A stretch of DNA of 64,000 bases from Alcaligenaceae bacterium (GCA_013416395.1 JACCEP010000001.1:806001-870000); one strand, 5' to 3'; positions 42,960-54,488 are shown, numbered from the stretch's first letter. Numbers and translations are program-made. Notes: generated by a model from the sequence alone, not told the origin.

Positions 42960-43736
42960 TCAAATCGGGTTGTCAATGTCGATGAATTCAACCTCTATGT
43001 TGAATTCATCGGCGATGGCTTGCCCCAAGGCCTGCACACCATAGCGTTCGGTGGCATGGTGCCCGGCACCGACAAAGCCTGTGCCGGTTTCGTTGGCAAG
43101 GTGATACGTAGGTTCTGAGGCTTCGCCGGTCAGGTACGTATTGGCTCCGGCTTCAATGGCAGCATCCATCATGCCCTGTGCCCCCCCGGTACACCATGCA
43201 ATACGGCCCACATTCTGTTGCGTATTCCCCACGATCAGCGGTTGGCGATGCAAAGCTTTGTTAACTCGCTCGCTCAGGTCGCCCAAAGTTGTAACGCCCG
43301 GACAACGACCCAACCAGATCAGGTTGTCAGGGCCACACAGTATCGGGTTGCCTTCATCATCAAGGTCGGGCTCAAACCCCAGCACGCGTGCAAGCTGGGC
43401 GTTGTTTCCCAGCACAGGGTGGGCGTCTAGCGGCAGATGAAAGCCGAATACGTTAAGGTTGTGTTTCAGCGCGAGGGCCAGCCGCTGGCGCTTGGGGCCG
43501 AAAATGCGTGGGTTTTCGTTCTTCCAGAACCACCCGTGGTGTACAAGCACTGCATCGGCGCCGCGCTCTACGGCGGCTTCAAGCAGTGCAAGGCTGGCTG
43601 TTACGCCAGTAATAATGCGTTGAACGACAGGTTTGCCTTCCACTTGCAGCCCATTAGGGCAATAATCCCTGAAGCGCTGGGGTTGTAGCGTTACATCCAG
43701 CCATTCGGCCAGTTGCCGGGTAGAAATCTGATTCAT
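42960..43736 (-). CDS. Nif3-like dinuclear metal centre hexameric protein
   Basis: A 258-residue Nif3/YbgI family protein. Metal ligands are visible in DAVLVHHGWFWKN and in the C-terminal VGAGHHATERYGVQ. The N-terminus is RQLAEWLDVTLQPQRFRDYCPNGLQVEG. The role in bacteria is unclear; GTP cyclohydrolase-like and metal-insertion roles have been proposed. Divergent from the protease gene. Confidence 0.9.
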   Translation of the reverse strand: MNQISTRQLAEWLDVTLQPQRFRDYCPNGLQVEGKPVVQRIITGVTASLALLEAAVERGADAVLVHHGWFWKNENPRIFGPKRQRLALALKHNLNVFGFHLPLDAHPVLGNNAQLARVLGFEPDLDDEGNPILCGPDNLIWLGRCPGVTTLGDLSERVNKALHRQPLIVGNTQQNVGRIAWCTGGAQGMMDAAIEAGANTYLTGEASEPTYHLANETGTGFVGAGHHATERYGVQALGQAIADEFNIEVEFIDIDNPI

Positions 43737-43762
43737 GAACTGTTTTTTTCCTTTGTAGCCTT

Positions 43763-44944
43763 ATGCGTCGATTGTGGTTGCTTTTTGCTCAGACGGTAAC
43801 CGTATGCCTGGGTATGCTTTTTATCGTGGCGACGTTGCGCCCCGATTGGCTCTCGGGCGAACGGGCTGTGCACGAGACTGCTGTGACGCCTGCGCCTGGT
43901 GCTGGCCAGGCCCCGTCTGCCGGTACTCAGGCATCGCCGCCCCCGCTGGGGGTTGTGTCGTTTGCCGACGCCGTCGAAAAAGCCAAGCCGTCCGTTGTGA
44001 ACATTTATACCCGCAAGCACGTTAACGTGCCACTGCTGCCTATTCCTGCTGATCCAGAGCTTGAGCGGCTTTTTCGTGAAATCCCGGGGTTCAGCCGTCG
44101 CCGGGAGTCGACCAACCTTGGCTCGGGGGTTATTGCACGCGCAGATGGCCATATTTTGACAAACTTTCACGTCATTGAGGCCGCCGATGCCATCGAAGTG
44201 GCCTTGAGCGATGGGCGCGAGGCCGTTGCCGAGCTGGTGGGCGCTGATCCTGAAAGCGATCTGGCGGTTCTGCGCATAAAACTGCCTGATCTGTCTCCGA
44301 TTGATTTCAATGATACCCATCAGGTGCGCACCGGCGATATTGTGCTGGCCATTGGCAACCCCTTTGGCGTGGGCCAGACCACCACCATGGGCATTGTTTC
44401 AGCCCAGGGCCGCAACAGGCTGGGCATCAATATTTACGAGAACTTCATACAAACTGATGCGGCTATCAACCCGGGCAACTCTGGCGGTGCGCTCATCGAT
44501 ACCGAAGGGCGATTACTTGGCATTAATACCGCCATCTATTCTGAAACAGGCGGCTCGCTTGGCATAGGCTTTGCCATACCGGCCAAGGCTGCCCACGTCA
44601 TCATGGACCAGATCATAGAAACCGGTACCGTGACACGTGGTTGGCTTGGCGTTGAGCCGCAAGACGTGACTCCTGAGCTGGCAAAAGCCTTTAAGCTCAA
44701 GCAAGATCACGGCGTCATTATTGCAAGCGTATTGCGCGATGGGCCAGCGTGGCGCGCAGGCCTGCGTGTGGGCGACATTATCCTGACGCTGGACGACCAG
44801 ACGGTTTATGACTCTTTCGGTTTCCTGAACCAGATCGCGCCACTGAAGCCAGGCGAGTCCGTCGACGTTGCCGTTATACGCGACGGTAAAAAACGCAAGT
44901 TGTCGGTTGACGTGGGTGTGCGCCCGCCCATTCGCAAGCGCTAA
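43763..44944 (+). CDS. Membrane-anchored HtrA-type serine protease, DegS/AlgW-like
   Basis: A 393-residue protease: N-terminal membrane segment (about 5-24), trypsin-like domain with catalytic H136 (TNFHVIEA), D166 (ESDLAVL) and S240 (NPGNSGGAL), and one PDZ domain (about 280-380). A single PDZ and an uncleaved anchor are typical of DegS/AlgW, which start proteolysis of anti-sigma RseA under envelope stress. Such genes sit near nif3 and tat genes in other Burkholderiales. No mucA/rseA in the window. Confidence 0.9.
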   Translation: MRRLWLLFAQTVTVCLGMLFIVATLRPDWLSGERAVHETAVTPAPGAGQAPSAGTQASPPPLGVVSFADAVEKAKPSVVNIYTRKHVNVPLLPIPADPELERLFREIPGFSRRRESTNLGSGVIARADGHILTNFHVIEAADAIEVALSDGREAVAELVGADPESDLAVLRIKLPDLSPIDFNDTHQVRTGDIVLAIGNPFGVGQTTTMGIVSAQGRNRLGINIYENFIQTDAAINPGNSGGALIDTEGRLLGINTAIYSETGGSLGIGFAIPAKAAHVIMDQIIETGTVTRGWLGVEPQDVTPELAKAFKLKQDHGVIIASVLRDGPAWRAGLRVGDIILTLDDQTVYDSFGFLNQIAPLKPGESVDVAVIRDGKKRKLSVDVGVRPPIRKR

Positions 44945-45140
44945 GTTGCTGGTTTGGGCTTGGGGCGAGCGTGTGGTTGTTCGCCTCGGTGTGCCATAAG
45001 CTTCGCCATGTATGGCGGGCAGGCGGGCAGGCTGGAAGCGGGTACCCCGGCAAGTTAGCAAGAGCGACGAAGACGTAAATGAGCAGCTGGCCTGCAGGGC
45101 AGCGTGCCTGGCGCGCAGGCCTGGGCACGCTGGCGCTGGT

Positions 45141-45914
45141 TTAGTCTGAGGAAGAGTCTACTTCGGTGCTGGCAGAGGCCTTGGGGGATTTTTCAAGAAA
45201 TGCGGCAACCAGAATGCCTATTTCGTAGAGCAGGCACAAAGGCAGGGCCAGCATAAACTGGCTGACCACGTCGGGCGGGGTAATGACGGCGGCAATGATG
45301 AAGGCGCCGACAATAACGTAGCCGCGCGCGTGTCGCAGCTTTGCAACCGACACCATGCCTGTCTTGACCAGCAAAATTACGGCGATTGGCACTTCAAAGG
45401 TAATGCCGAATGCCAGGAACATGGTCATGACAAAGCCTACATAGGCTTCGATGTCAGGCGCTGGTGTAATCGAATGAGGCGCAAAGTTGGCAATAAACTG
45501 AAAGACTGTGCGAAACACCACAAAATAACAAAATGCCATGCCCAGCAAAAACAGCAGTGTGCTTGAGGCGATAAGCGGCAAAGCCAGGCGCTGCTCATGC
45601 TTGTACAGACCCGGGGCGACAAACGACCAGGCCTGATACAGCACCACAGGCAGTGCCACCACGAACGAAGCAAGCAATGTGACCTTTACAGGCACCATAA
45701 AGGGCGTAATGACCCCGGTGGCAATCATGCGCGTACCGGCGGGCAGCGATGCCAGCATGGGCTGAGCCAGCAAATCGTAGATGGCGGATGGGCCAGGGTA
45801 AATAAACAGCACTACAAAAACGACTAGTATCGCAAAGACGGCCTTCATGAGTCGCGTGCGAAGCTCGATCAGGTGCGACATAAAGGTGTCTTGCTTTTCT
45901 TCCGGCTGCGTCAC
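45141..45914 (-). CDS. tatC: Sec-independent protein translocase subunit
   Basis: A 257-residue inner-membrane protein with six hydrophobic segments, receptor for twin-arginine signals. N-terminal [16 protein letters not shown] and the later [18 protein letters not shown] are family hallmarks. Start overlaps the tatB end by four bases. The gap 44945-45140 to the convergent protease gene shows nothing distinct. Confidence 0.95.
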   Translation of the reverse strand: MTQPEEKQDTFMSHLIELRTRLMKAVFAILVVFVVLFIYPGPSAIYDLLAQPMLASLPAGTRMIATGVITPFMVPVKVTLLASFVVALPVVLYQAWSFVAPGLYKHEQRLALPLIASSTLLFLLGMAFCYFVVFRTVFQFIANFAPHSITPAPDIEAYVGFVMTMFLAFGITFEVPIAVILLVKTGMVSVAKLRHARGYVIVGAFIIAAVITPPDVVSQFMLALPLCLLYEIGILVAAFLEKSPKASASTEVDSSSD

Positions 45915-46477
45915 GTTGAAGTCTCTGATTTCGTTGGGCTGACCGGGTTATTGATGCCCGGTAGCGGCAATGTGTCGTTGTCGGGTTGCGGCGCATCTTG
46001 CGCTGCGGGGCCTGCTGTTACGGGGCTTTGAACCGGGCGCTCAGGCAGGCTGTCTGTAGAGGTTGGTGCAATGGCTGGGGTGGCCGTTGTGTCTGAAGGG
46101 GCGTCATTCGCTGCCGTTTGGCTGGCGGCGTTGTCTTCAGTACGTGCCTTGACATGGTCGACGACAGATTCAAGTGAGGCCGAGGCCTCGCCCAGTGCCT
46201 GTTCGGCTTCCTTCAGAGGTTCTTTCAGGCTGTCGCGCGCGTTTTCCATGGACGATTTGACCGATTTGGCGGCTTCTTCCATTTGACCCTTGAGGTTATC
46301 AAGTTCGTCGAGATCCATTTCGCGCTGGATATCAGATTTGACATCGCCGACGTACCGCTGCGCGCGGCCCAGCAGATGCCCGACCGTGCGCGCCACCTTG
46401 GGGAGGCGTTCGGGGCCAATGACGATCAGCGCAATCAGGCCGATCAGCATAAGTTCGCTAAAGCTGATGTCAAACAT
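45911..46477 (-). CDS. tatB: Sec-independent protein translocase subunit
   Basis: A 188-residue protein with one N-terminal membrane helix ([31 protein letters not shown]), an amphipathic helix and a long Ala/Thr/Pro-rich tail from about residue 95. It forms the signal receptor with TatC. Confidence 0.93.
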   Translation of the reverse strand: MFDISFSELMLIGLIALIVIGPERLPKVARTVGHLLGRAQRYVGDVKSDIQREMDLDELDNLKGQMEEAAKSVKSSMENARDSLKEPLKEAEQALGEASASLESVVDHVKARTEDNAASQTAANDAPSDTTATPAIAPTSTDSLPERPVQSPVTAGPAAQDAPQPDNDTLPLPGINNPVSPTKSETST

Positions 46478-46583
46478 TAGGTGGCGATACGCTCAGGCTT
46501 AATATGTATGGAAAAGCCCGTTTGCGCGTGCCTGGCTAAGTAGACCGGCCGGGGCGTCGCGCATCGGGTGCTGCACTAAAAGG

Positions 46584-46817
46584 TTAGACGTCTTTTTTCT
46601 CTTTGGCCTGTACGTCGATGGTGTCATCGTTTTGTGTACGCTGCTGAGTGACTGATTCGGGTGCTTTGCCTTCCTGCTCGGCATCATGCATGCCCTTCTT
46701 GAAGCCTTTGACGGCGCCGCCAAGGTCTTCACCCATATTACGCAACTTTTTGGTACCGAACACAAGGGCCACGATCACCAGAACGATAAGCCAGTGCCAA
46801 ATGCTGAAACTACCCAT
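46584..46817 (-). CDS. tatA: Sec-independent protein translocase subunit
   Basis: A 77-residue pore-forming subunit: membrane helix ([16 protein letters not shown]), [18 protein letters not shown] amphipathic helix and a charged tail. Begins 15 bases after the HIT gene. The 106-base tatA-tatB gap is unusually long for this operon and has no gene. Confidence 0.94.
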   Translation of the reverse strand: MGSFSIWHWLIVLVIVALVFGTKKLRNMGEDLGGAVKGFKKGMHDAEQEGKAPESVTQQRTQNDDTIDVQAKEKKDV

Positions 46818-46832
46818 GACAGGTTTCTCCGA

Positions 46833-47201
46833 TTAAGCGGCGGGTGCCGCGCGTTTGTTCCAGGGGCGGGGGCCCCCGAGTATATGTAAGTGTAGATGGG
46901 CGATCTCTTGCCCACCTTCTTTTCCAGTATTGACGACTGTGCGAAAGCCGCCCTCATAACCAGGGGTACAGCCGTTTTCCTGGGCCAGCTTCGGCGCCAG
47001 GGTCATCATTCTACCCAACCATTGCGCATCTTCAGGCTGAACGTCGAGCAGCGAGGTAATGTGGTGCTTGGGCACGACCAGCAGATGCAGAGGTGCCGCC
47101 GGGTTTATATCGTGGAAGGCGATGAATTCGTCGTCTTCGTAAACTTTTTTGGCCGGGATCTCGCCACGGGCGATCTTACAGAAAAGGCAATTGTCGCTCA
47201 T
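46833..47201 (-). CDS. Histidine triad (HIT) nucleotide-binding protein
   Basis: A 122-residue HinT-type purine nucleoside phosphoramidase. The triad motif is H102-L-H104-L-H106, and C5/C8 with His in the N-terminal half form the usual zinc site (CLFCKIARGEIPAKKVYEDD). ATG 47201 is preferred over an earlier in-frame start. Location between hisE and tatA is normal for Burkholderiales. Confidence 0.93.
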   Translation of the reverse strand: MSDNCLFCKIARGEIPAKKVYEDDEFIAFHDINPAAPLHLLVVPKHHITSLLDVQPEDAQWLGRMMTLAPKLAQENGCTPGYEGGFRTVVNTGKEGGQEIAHLHLHILGGPRPWNKRAAPAA

Positions 47202-47217
47202 AGTTGACTCATGTGTA

Positions 47218-47562
47218 TCAGTGAGGTTCACGGCTGGCTTTCTCAGCCAGGCCAGATACGCCCTCACGCCGTGCCAGCTCTTCGAGCACTTGCTCGGGGC
47301 GCAGGCCGTAATGCGTAAGTACGACCAGGCTGTGAAACCATAAATCGGCGGTTTCGCTGATGATGCGGTCTGGCGTATTGTCTTTGGCCGCCATGACCAG
47401 CTCAGTGGCTTCTTCGCCGATTTTCTTTAAAAAAGCGTCTGGACCGCGTGCCAGCAGCTTGGCCGTATACGACGACGACGGATCACCCCCGTTTGCGGGG
47501 AGCCGCGATTCAAGCGTGTCGGCCAGTCGTGCCAGTATGGTGGAGGTATCGCTTACTTTCAT
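47218..47562 (-). CDS. hisE: Phosphoribosyl-ATP pyrophosphatase
   Basis: A 114-residue enzyme of histidine step 2. The sequence [31 protein letters not shown] holds the acidic metal site of the all-alpha NTP pyrophosphatase fold. Overlaps hisI by four bases; the two activities are separate proteins here, unlike in enteric bacteria. Confidence 0.95.
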   Translation of the reverse strand: MKVSDTSTILARLADTLESRLPANGGDPSSSYTAKLLARGPDAFLKKIGEEATELVMAAKDNTPDRIISETADLWFHSLVVLTHYGLRPEQVLEELARREGVSGLAEKASREPH

Positions 47563-47963
47563 TTGTATATGAGATCAGGGTCTTTTAGTACCGGGTCTAC
47601 CGCAGACCATGCCGTCTCACCAGAGGTATCGTCAAGTCGGCGGAAAAAGCAGCTTTCACGCCCAGTATGGCATGCGATGCCGCCTTGTTGTGTAACCTTG
47701 AGCAGAATAACATCGCCATCGCAGTCGAGTCGGGTTTCGTGTACCTGCTGTACATGGCCTGACTCTTCGCCCTTGCGCCACAGCCGGTTGCGTGAGCGTG
47801 ACCAGTACACCGCGCGCCCGGTGGCGACAGTTTCTTGCAGGGCGTCGGCGTTCATCCAGGCCACCATCAAAATGGTGCCTGTATGGGCATCTTGTGCAAT
47901 GGCTGGAATTAGCCCCTTTTCGTCAAACAGAACGGCTTCCAGCCAGCTGGGTGATGTTTTCAT
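47559..47963 (-). CDS. hisI: Phosphoribosyl-AMP cyclohydrolase
   Basis: A 134-residue enzyme of histidine step 3. Family stretches are [45 protein letters not shown] and the zinc cysteine-containing [15 protein letters not shown]. Overlaps hisF by four bases. Confidence 0.95.
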   Translation of the reverse strand: MKTSPSWLEAVLFDEKGLIPAIAQDAHTGTILMVAWMNADALQETVATGRAVYWSRSRNRLWRKGEESGHVQQVHETRLDCDGDVILLKVTQQGGIACHTGRESCFFRRLDDTSGETAWSAVDPVLKDPDLIYK

Positions 47964-48769
47964 GCGGGTAGTCGTACCTTGATACCTTGGGCTGCCATAA
48001 ATTCTTTGGCTTCTCTGACAGTATATTCCCCATAGTGGAAAATACTGGCCGCAAGCACCGCGCTGGCACGACCTTGGGTTACGCCGTCAGCCAGGTGCTG
48101 CAGGGTTCCGACGCCGCCCGATGCAATAACTGGCACAGGTGTTGCGTCAGAAATGGCACGGGTCAGGTCAAGATCAAAGCCCGATTTGGTGCCGTCACGA
48201 TCCATGCTGGTGACCAGTAGTTCGCCAGCGCCGTAGCTGGCCATTTTGCGCGCCCACTCGATGGCGTCCAGCCCCGTGCCCTTGCGGCCACCGTGGGTGA
48301 AGACCTCCCAGCGGGGAGGCTCGCCGGGCCCGCTGACGCGCCGTGCATCGATGGCAACGACTATGCATTGGGAACCATGATAATTGGCAGCGTCCCGCAC
48401 GAGTTCAGGGGTGGCAACTGCGGCGCTGTTGATTGACACCTTGTCGGCGCCGGCATTGAGCAGACGCTGGATATCGGCAACCTTGCGCACCCCACCCCCA
48501 ACGGTAAGGGGGATGAATATTTCGCTGGCGACGGCCTCAATAATGGGCAGAATCAGGTCGCGTTCGTCGCTGGTGGCGGTAATGTCGAGAAAGGTGAGCT
48601 CATCGGCACCTTGCTCGTTATAGCGCCGGGCTATTTCGACAGGATCGCCGGCATCGACCAGGTTGACGAAATTAATGCCCTTGACTACCCGGCCAGCGGT
48701 AACGTCAAGGCACGGTATGATGCGGCGCGTCAGCGCCATGTCTTCGTTAGCGACGGAGCTTGAAGTCAT
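47960..48769 (-). CDS. hisF: Imidazole glycerol phosphate synthase, cyclase subunit
   Basis: A 269-residue TIM-barrel enzyme. Catalytic Asp residues are in [16 protein letters not shown] and in [14 protein letters not shown]. It joins HisH-derived ammonia to PRFAR, giving IGP and AICAR. The N-terminus carries ten extra residues if ATG 48769 is used (one-base overlap with the hisA stop, TGATG); ATG 48739 is the alternative. Confidence 0.95.
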   Translation of the reverse strand: MTSSSVANEDMALTRRIIPCLDVTAGRVVKGINFVNLVDAGDPVEIARRYNEQGADELTFLDITATSDERDLILPIIEAVASEIFIPLTVGGGVRKVADIQRLLNAGADKVSINSAAVATPELVRDAANYHGSQCIVVAIDARRVSGPGEPPRWEVFTHGGRKGTGLDAIEWARKMASYGAGELLVTSMDRDGTKSGFDLDLTRAISDATPVPVIASGGVGTLQHLADGVTQGRASAVLAASIFHYGEYTVREAKEFMAAQGIKVRLPA

Positions 48770-49509
48770 CAGGATCCCATCTCGTCAGCCAGGTCTTGCG
48801 CCTGAGTGAAATCAAGCGTGCCTTCGTACAGACTGCGCCCCAAAATGGCGCCTTCTATACCTTCTTCTTCGACGGCGCACAACGCCTTGATGTCTTCAAG
48901 GTCTGTGACACCGCCCGAGGCGATAATGGGGATACTGACATGGCGGGCCAGGTTTACCGTGGCCTCGATGTTTACCCCCGACAGCATGCCATCTCGGCCG
49001 ATGTCGGTGTACACGATGGCTTCGCAGCCGTAGTCTTCGAACTTGCGCGCGATATCGAACACGTCGTGGCGGGTGAGTTTGCTCCAGCCGTCGGTGGCGA
49101 TTTTGCCGTCGCGTGCATCAAGACCCACGATGATGTTGCCCGGAAAGGCGCTGCATGCATCGCGCAGAAACCCCGGGTCTTTGATGGCAGCGGTGCCGAT
49201 AATGACATAAGACAGGCCGGCATCAAGATAGTGCTCGATGGTGGTCAGGTCGCGGATTCCGCCGCCAATCTGTACCGGGATGTCATCTGCAACCGCTTTG
49301 ACAATAGCCTTGATGGCAGCGCCATTTTTGGGTTTGCCGGCGACGGCGCCGTTTAAATCGACCAGATGCAGACGACGGGCACCCTGATCGAGCCATTGCA
49401 AGGCCATGGCGGCAGGGTCTTCAGAGAATACGGTGGCGTTGTTCAGGTCACCTTGGCGCAGGCGCACGCAGTGCCCGTCTTGAAGGTCGATGGCGGGTAT
49501 GAGTAGCAT
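48769..49509 (-). CDS. hisA: ProFAR isomerase
   Basis: A 246-residue TIM-barrel enzyme of step 4 (Amadori rearrangement). Begins [20 protein letters not shown] and has [15 protein letters not shown] and [12 protein letters not shown] with the paired catalytic Asp residues. Starts four bases after the hisH stop. Confidence 0.96.
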   Translation of the reverse strand: MLLIPAIDLQDGHCVRLRQGDLNNATVFSEDPAAMALQWLDQGARRLHLVDLNGAVAGKPKNGAAIKAIVKAVADDIPVQIGGGIRDLTTIEHYLDAGLSYVIIGTAAIKDPGFLRDACSAFPGNIIVGLDARDGKIATDGWSKLTRHDVFDIARKFEDYGCEAIVYTDIGRDGMLSGVNIEATVNLARHVSIPIIASGGVTDLEDIKALCAVEEEGIEGAILGRSLYEGTLDFTQAQDLADEMGS

Positions 49510-49513
49510 GATG

Positions 49514-50236
49514 TTATGGATTCCAGTCTACGAAATTCCGGTACAGCTGCAGGCCGGTGCCCGCACTTTTCTCGGGATGGAACTGTACCGCGAAAATGTT
49601 AGCCTTTGCGACAGCGCAGGTAAAGTCCAGACCGTAGTGGCTTACCCCAACGGCAAGCGAAGAATCTGTCGGTTCTGCATAGTAGCTGTGCACAAAATAA
49701 AAATGCGTCAGGTCGGGAATGCCCGTCCATAGCGGGTGCTGCCGCGTCTGCTTTACGCGGTTCCAGCCCATATGGGGCACTTTGAGCAACTCTTGCGCAT
49801 GCGAATAGGGGGCTGGGCTGTCTGTTGCGTGGTTTTGAGCGGTGGCCTGGACGTTTGCTGTTGCACCAGCCGGTTCGCTGCTGAGGGTGGCATACTGCGG
49901 GCCCGTAAAGCGCTTTACCGTTCCGGGAAGCAGCCCCAGGCAGGGCACATTGCCCTCTTCGCTGTGTTCAAACAGCATTTGCTCGCCCACGCATACGCCC
50001 AGCAATGGCTTGCTGCGGGCTGCCCGCAGCACAGCATCACGCAGGCCCGAGGCGTCAAGGGTGCGCATGCAGTCAGGCATGGCACCCTGGCCGGGAAACA
50101 CCACTCGGCTGGCTTGATCGATGGCGGCGGCGTCACGGCAGATGCGTACATCAGCATCCGGCGCAGCTGCCCTCAAGGCGCGCGCCACCGAATGGAAGTT
50201 GCCCATGCCGTAATCAACAATGGCGATTGTATTCAC
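49514..50236 (-). CDS. hisH: Imidazole glycerol phosphate synthase, glutamine amidotransferase subunit
   Basis: A 240-residue class I glutaminase with triad C82 ([11 protein letters not shown]), H220 and E222 (QFHPEKS). It is about 30 residues longer than usual: an Ala/Thr-rich insertion lies around 112-148, just before the conserved KVPHMGWN. Starts with GTG and no clear ribosome site; the 58-base gap to hisB is the largest break between hisB and hisE. Confidence 0.93.
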   Translation of the reverse strand: MNTIAIVDYGMGNFHSVARALRAAAPDADVRICRDAAAIDQASRVVFPGQGAMPDCMRTLDASGLRDAVLRAARSKPLLGVCVGEQMLFEHSEEGNVPCLGLLPGTVKRFTGPQYATLSSEPAGATANVQATAQNHATDSPAPYSHAQELLKVPHMGWNRVKQTRQHPLWTGIPDLTHFYFVHSYYAEPTDSSLAVGVSHYGLDFTCAVAKANIFAVQFHPEKSAGTGLQLYRNFVDWNP

Positions 50237-50294
50237 GGTAGTCAGCCGTCAGGAGGTTAAAAGGAAAGGCTGTGGGCTTTTTAGTGTAAATACT

Positions 50295-50882
50295 TTAAAG
50301 CACACCTTTGGTCGATGGAATAACACCCACACTGCGAGAATCAAGCTCTGTCGCCATGCGCAGGGCACGACCAAAGGCCTTGAAGACAGTTTCGCATTGA
50401 TGGTGTGCGTTTTCACCGCGAAGATTGTCGATGTGCATGGTGACCAGAGCGTGGTTGGAAAAGCCCTGAAAAAACTCACGTGCCAGGTCGACATCAAAAC
50501 GACCGATGTGTGAACGGGTGTAGGGTACAAAGTAAAACAGCCCAGGCCGGCCCGAGAAATCGATGACAACGCGCGATAGTGCTTCGTCTAGCGGAACATA
50601 CGAATGGCCATAGCGACGCATGCCGGCTTTGTCGCCGACGGCGGCGGCAAAGGCCTGGCCCAGGGTAATGCCGACGTCTTCAACAGTATGGTGGTCGTCA
50701 ATATGGGTGTCGCCATCACAATGGATGTCGAGGTCGATCAGGCCATGCCGGGCGATCTGGTCAAGCATGTGGTCGAGAAAGGGCACACCCGTGTTAATGG
50801 TTTGGCGGCCAGTGCCATCTAAATTGATGGCCGCGCGCACGCGCGTCTCGTTGGTGTTGCGGGTAATGTCAGCTGTACGCAT
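50295..50882 (-). CDS. hisB: Imidazoleglycerol-phosphate dehydratase
   Basis: A 195-residue monofunctional enzyme of step 6. Manganese-binding His motifs are visible in [15 protein letters not shown] and [20 protein letters not shown]. There is no fused histidinol phosphatase domain, as in most Burkholderiales. Two bases separate it from hisD. Confidence 0.96.
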   Translation of the reverse strand: MRTADITRNTNETRVRAAINLDGTGRQTINTGVPFLDHMLDQIARHGLIDLDIHCDGDTHIDDHHTVEDVGITLGQAFAAAVGDKAGMRRYGHSYVPLDEALSRVVIDFSGRPGLFYFVPYTRSHIGRFDVDLAREFFQGFSNHALVTMHIDNLRGENAHHQCETVFKAFGRALRMATELDSRSVGVIPSTKGVL

Positions 50883-50884
50883 GT

Positions 50885-52201
50885 TCAGAGTTCGGAATCA
50901 GAGGTTGTCAGGCGGTATTCGGCGCTGGCAGCGTGGGCGTAAAGCCCTTCGCCATGGGCAAGCGTGGATGCAATCGGGCCCAGTAGCTGTGCGCCGTGTT
51001 GCGATACCTGGATGAGACTGGATCGTTTCTGAAAATCATAAACGCCCAGTGGCGAAGAAAAGCGGGCTGTGCGCGATGTGGGCAGCACATGGTTGGGGCC
51101 GGCGCAGTAGTCGCCCAGTGACTCGGAACTGTAGCGTCCCAGAAAAATGGCACCGGCATGGCGTATGAGATCTGCCCATTGCATGGGGTTTTCGGTTGAA
51201 ATCTCCAGATGCTCGGGCGCAATGTGATTGGCGATTTCGCAGGCTTCTTCCATACTTTGCGTATGGATCAATGCACCCCGGTCACCCAGGCTGGTGCGTA
51301 TGATGTTGGCGCGCGGCATGGTTGGTAGCAGGCGCTCCATGGCAGCCTCGACCTGATCCAGGTAGGCGGCGTCGGGGCACAGCAGAATAGCCTGCGCCAG
51401 TTCGTCATGCTCGGCCTGCGAAAACAGGTCCATGGCGACCCAGTCGGGCGGCGTGGTGCCATCGGCAATGATGAGGATCTCGCTGGGCCCGGCGATCATG
51501 TCAATGCCCACAACGCCAAATACCCGGCGCTTGGCGGCGGCCACATAGGCGTTGCCCGGCCCTACGATTTTGTCAACGGGCTTGATGGTTGACGTGCCAT
51601 AGGCCAGTGCCGCCACGGCCTGCGCGCCACCAATGCCCCACACGCGATCGACGCCACCCAGGGCCGCTGCGGCCAGCACAATGGGGTTATGAACCCCATC
51701 GGGGGTAGGCGTGACCATGATTACCTCTTGCACGCCCGCGACTTTGGCCGGTATGGCGTTCATGAGCACTGAAGAGGGGTAAGCGGCTTTGCCGCCCGGC
51801 ACATACAGGCCCACGCGGTCTAGTGGCGTAATTTTTTGCCCCAGGAGGGTGCCGTCTTCGTCGGTGTATGTCCAGGTTTCTGCGCGCTGGCGTTCATGGT
51901 AGCTGCGCACACGCTCTGCGGCGCTCTCAAGGGCGCTGCGCTGCGCGGCGGGCAAGGCTGCCAGTGCGGCCTGCCACTCATGGCGCGGGATCTCGAGCGC
52001 GGCGACAGAGTCGGCGCTAACGCGGTCAAAGCGTGCGGTGTACTCCAGCACGGCATCGTCGCCTCGTTGGGCGACGTCTTTGAGTATGGCGGCTGTTGCC
52101 TGCTCGATCGATTCATCTTGCGATGCGTCGAAGGCCAACAACGTGCGTAGACAGGCGTCGAAGTCGCCTGACTGCGAATTGAGGCGTTTAATCAATGACA
52201 T
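50885..52201 (-). CDS. hisD: Histidinol dehydrogenase
   Basis: A 438-residue zinc enzyme of the last two steps. Typical parts: [60 protein letters not shown] and the zinc-site SQAEHDE. A 101-base gap separates it from hisG. Confidence 0.96.
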   Translation of the reverse strand: MSLIKRLNSQSGDFDACLRTLLAFDASQDESIEQATAAILKDVAQRGDDAVLEYTARFDRVSADSVAALEIPRHEWQAALAALPAAQRSALESAAERVRSYHERQRAETWTYTDEDGTLLGQKITPLDRVGLYVPGGKAAYPSSVLMNAIPAKVAGVQEVIMVTPTPDGVHNPIVLAAAALGGVDRVWGIGGAQAVAALAYGTSTIKPVDKIVGPGNAYVAAAKRRVFGVVGIDMIAGPSEILIIADGTTPPDWVAMDLFSQAEHDELAQAILLCPDAAYLDQVEAAMERLLPTMPRANIIRTSLGDRGALIHTQSMEEACEIANHIAPEHLEISTENPMQWADLIRHAGAIFLGRYSSESLGDYCAGPNHVLPTSRTARFSSPLGVYDFQKRSSLIQVSQHGAQLLGPIASTLAHGEGLYAHAASAEYRLTTSDSEL

Positions 52202-52302
52202 GTTGCGAACCGGTAAATTTTATCTATAAGCCTGAGTGTATACCTAAGTGTGTCGATACGGTGGCAGAGGCCATCACAGATGGGTTGCCCGGGGCAGTTT
52301 GT

Positions 52303-52980
52303 TCAGGCGAGGCTGGCCGAAGCATGTGAAAATGCATCAATAAGGGGTTGCAACTCAGCAGAGCGTGTTTTTAGCGAAGCCTGGTTGACGATAAGCCGCG
52401 ATGAGATTTGTGCGACTTCTTCCACGGCAACCAGATTATTGGCCTTGAGCGTGCCGCCCGTCGATACCAGATCAACAATGGCATCTGCCAGGCCTACCAA
52501 TGGCGCAAGTTCCATCGAGCCATAAAGCTTGATCAGGTCGACATAGACACCCTTGGCCGCAAAGTGCTCACGCGCGGCTTGTACATACTTGGTGGCCACG
52601 CGTAGCCGTGCACCTTTGTAAACAGCCGCTTCGTAGTCAAAGCCGCGGCGTACCGCGACGCACAGGCGGCATCGTGCAATATTGAGGTCAACCGGCTGAT
52701 ACAGACCACCAGGGTGCTCGGCCACATGCTCGTGCAGTACGTCTTTGCCGGCGATACCGAAGTCGGCGGCACCGTACTGAACATAGGTGGGCACGTCAGA
52801 GGCCCGCACAATAATAAGCTGCAGGTTGTCACTGCTGGTGGGGATAATGAGCTTGCGTGATGTTTCGGGGTTTTCGGTAACCTGGATGCCGGCAGCAGCC
52901 AGCAAGGGCATGGTTTCGTCGAAAATACGCCCTTTGGACAGCGCAAGGGTAAGTGGTTTGTCGAGGCTTGCAGGGCTCAT
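52303..52980 (-). CDS. hisG: ATP phosphoribosyltransferase, short form
   Basis: A 225-residue catalytic subunit of step 1 (PRPP plus ATP). The short form lacks the C-terminal histidine-binding domain and needs HisZ for activity and feedback control; hisZ is not in this window. Conserved: [32 protein letters not shown], and the PRPP loop [16 protein letters not shown]. Overlaps murA by four bases. Confidence 0.95.
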   Translation of the reverse strand: MSPASLDKPLTLALSKGRIFDETMPLLAAAGIQVTENPETSRKLIIPTSSDNLQLIIVRASDVPTYVQYGAADFGIAGKDVLHEHVAEHPGGLYQPVDLNIARCRLCVAVRRGFDYEAAVYKGARLRVATKYVQAAREHFAAKGVYVDLIKLYGSMELAPLVGLADAIVDLVSTGGTLKANNLVAVEEVAQISSRLIVNQASLKTRSAELQPLIDAFSHASASLA

Positions 52981-54242
52981 GCGGCTTCTCGTTTGAGACG
53001 TTGAATATTGGCACCCACGGAGCGCAGCTTTTCTTCCATGCGCTCGTAGCCACGATCAAGATGGTAAATGCGCTCAATGATGGTGTCGCCGCAGGCGGCC
53101 AGGCCGGCAATGACCAGGCTGGCCGAAGCGCGCAGATCAGTGGCCATAACCGTGGTGCCCGACAGTTGCCCTACACCGAGTACGACGGCAGTATGGCCGT
53201 CGATGTCGATCTGGGCACCCATGCGGCTAAGTTCTTGCACGTGCATGTAGCGGTTTTCAAAGATGTTTTCGACAATAATGGCTGTGCCATCGGCGATGGT
53301 GTTTAGCGCCATCAGTTGAGCTTGCATGTCGGTAGGAAAGCCCGGATATTCGCTGGTGCGAAAGCCGGTTGCGCGCGGCCGTTTGTTCATCATGCCGCGG
53401 ATCCAGTCATCGCCATGCTCAATGGTCATGCCTGCTTCGATCAGCTTGTCGAGCGTAGCCCCCATGGTCAGGGGGGCAGCATTGCGCAGCATGATTTCAC
53501 CGCCTGTGGCACCAACGGCGCACAGAAAGGTACCGGCCTCGATACGGTCAGGCACAACGCTGTGTTCGGCGCCATGCAGGCTGTCGACGCCGTCGATAAT
53601 AATCTGGTCTGTACCGTGCCCCTTGATGCGCGCGCCCATTTTATTGAGCAACTCGGCAAGATCAACGATTTCAGGCTCGCGTGCGGCGTTTTCGAGCGTG
53701 GTGCGCCCTTTTGCCAGCGTGGCGGCCATCATCAGGTTTTCGGTGCCGGTCACGGTAACCATGTCGGTACGGATGGACGCGCCTTGCAGGCGTGTGGCCT
53801 TGGCCACTACATAGCCATGCTCAATGCGGATGTCGGCACCCATGGCCTCCAGCCCCTTGATGTGCTGGTCAACCGGGCGCTGGCCGATGGCGCAGCCACC
53901 GGGCAGGCTGACGCGCGCCTGGCCGAAGCGTGCGAGCAGAGGCCCGAGCACCAGAATTGACGCGCGCATGGTCTTGACCAGCTCGTAGGGGGCCTCAAGC
54001 TTGTCTACGTGGGCCGCGCACAGCTCCATGGCGTTGTCGGCATGGTGTTCAGACCTAACTCCCATCTGCCCCAGCAAGCGTAATGTCGTGCCGATGTCGT
54101 TAAGATGCGGCACATTGCGCAGTGCAATGGTATCGGCTGTAAGCAGGCTGGCACATAAAATGGGCAGTGCGGCGTTTTTGGCGCCTGAGACGGAGATTTC
54201 GCCGCTTAGACGGTTGCCGCCAGTGATTAGCAGTTTATCCAT
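52977..54242 (-). CDS. murA: UDP-N-acetylglucosamine 1-carboxyvinyltransferase
   Basis: A 421-residue enzyme of the first committed peptidoglycan step. Active-site C117 is in [15 protein letters not shown], as in E. coli, so it should be fosfomycin-sensitive. The N-terminus [23 protein letters not shown] is canonical. Overlaps bolA by eight bases. Confidence 0.96.
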   Translation of the reverse strand: MDKLLITGGNRLSGEISVSGAKNAALPILCASLLTADTIALRNVPHLNDIGTTLRLLGQMGVRSEHHADNAMELCAAHVDKLEAPYELVKTMRASILVLGPLLARFGQARVSLPGGCAIGQRPVDQHIKGLEAMGADIRIEHGYVVAKATRLQGASIRTDMVTVTGTENLMMAATLAKGRTTLENAAREPEIVDLAELLNKMGARIKGHGTDQIIIDGVDSLHGAEHSVVPDRIEAGTFLCAVGATGGEIMLRNAAPLTMGATLDKLIEAGMTIEHGDDWIRGMMNKRPRATGFRTSEYPGFPTDMQAQLMALNTIADGTAIIVENIFENRYMHVQELSRMGAQIDIDGHTAVVLGVGQLSGTTVMATDLRASASLVIAGLAACGDTIIERIYHLDRGYERMEEKLRSVGANIQRLKREAA

Positions 54243-54483
54243 TCGGGTTCGCTTTATATTCTTCAGGAGTCAGTGTGCGCATCGACAGGGCATGAATTTC
54301 AGCTTTCATGCGGTCACCCAGTGCGGCATACACAATCTGATGACGCGCGATCAGTCGTTTGCCTTCGAACGCGGGGCTGACGATGACGGCGTCAAAGTGT
54401 GAACCATCACCGTAAACCTCGAGATGTTCACATGCCAGGTTGGCAGCGATGTATTCACGGACTTGGTCGGGGGTAGGCAACAT
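54235..54483 (-). CDS. BolA family protein (IbaG-like)
   Basis: An 82-residue BolA-fold protein with the [26 protein letters not shown] core including the invariant His region. Placed immediately before murA, as ibaG/yrbA is in E. coli. It likely pairs with a monothiol glutaredoxin. ATG 54483 follows CAGGA; a TTG at 54492 was not used. Confidence 0.9.
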   Translation of the reverse strand: MLPTPDQVREYIAANLACEHLEVYGDGSHFDAVIVSPAFEGKRLIARHQIVYAALGDRMKAEIHALSMRTLTPEEYKANPNG

Positions 54484-54488
54484 GACAA

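Noticed and set aside
53316-53960. Plus-strand open frame of 214 codons
   Set aside because: Antisense to murA; a shadow frame.
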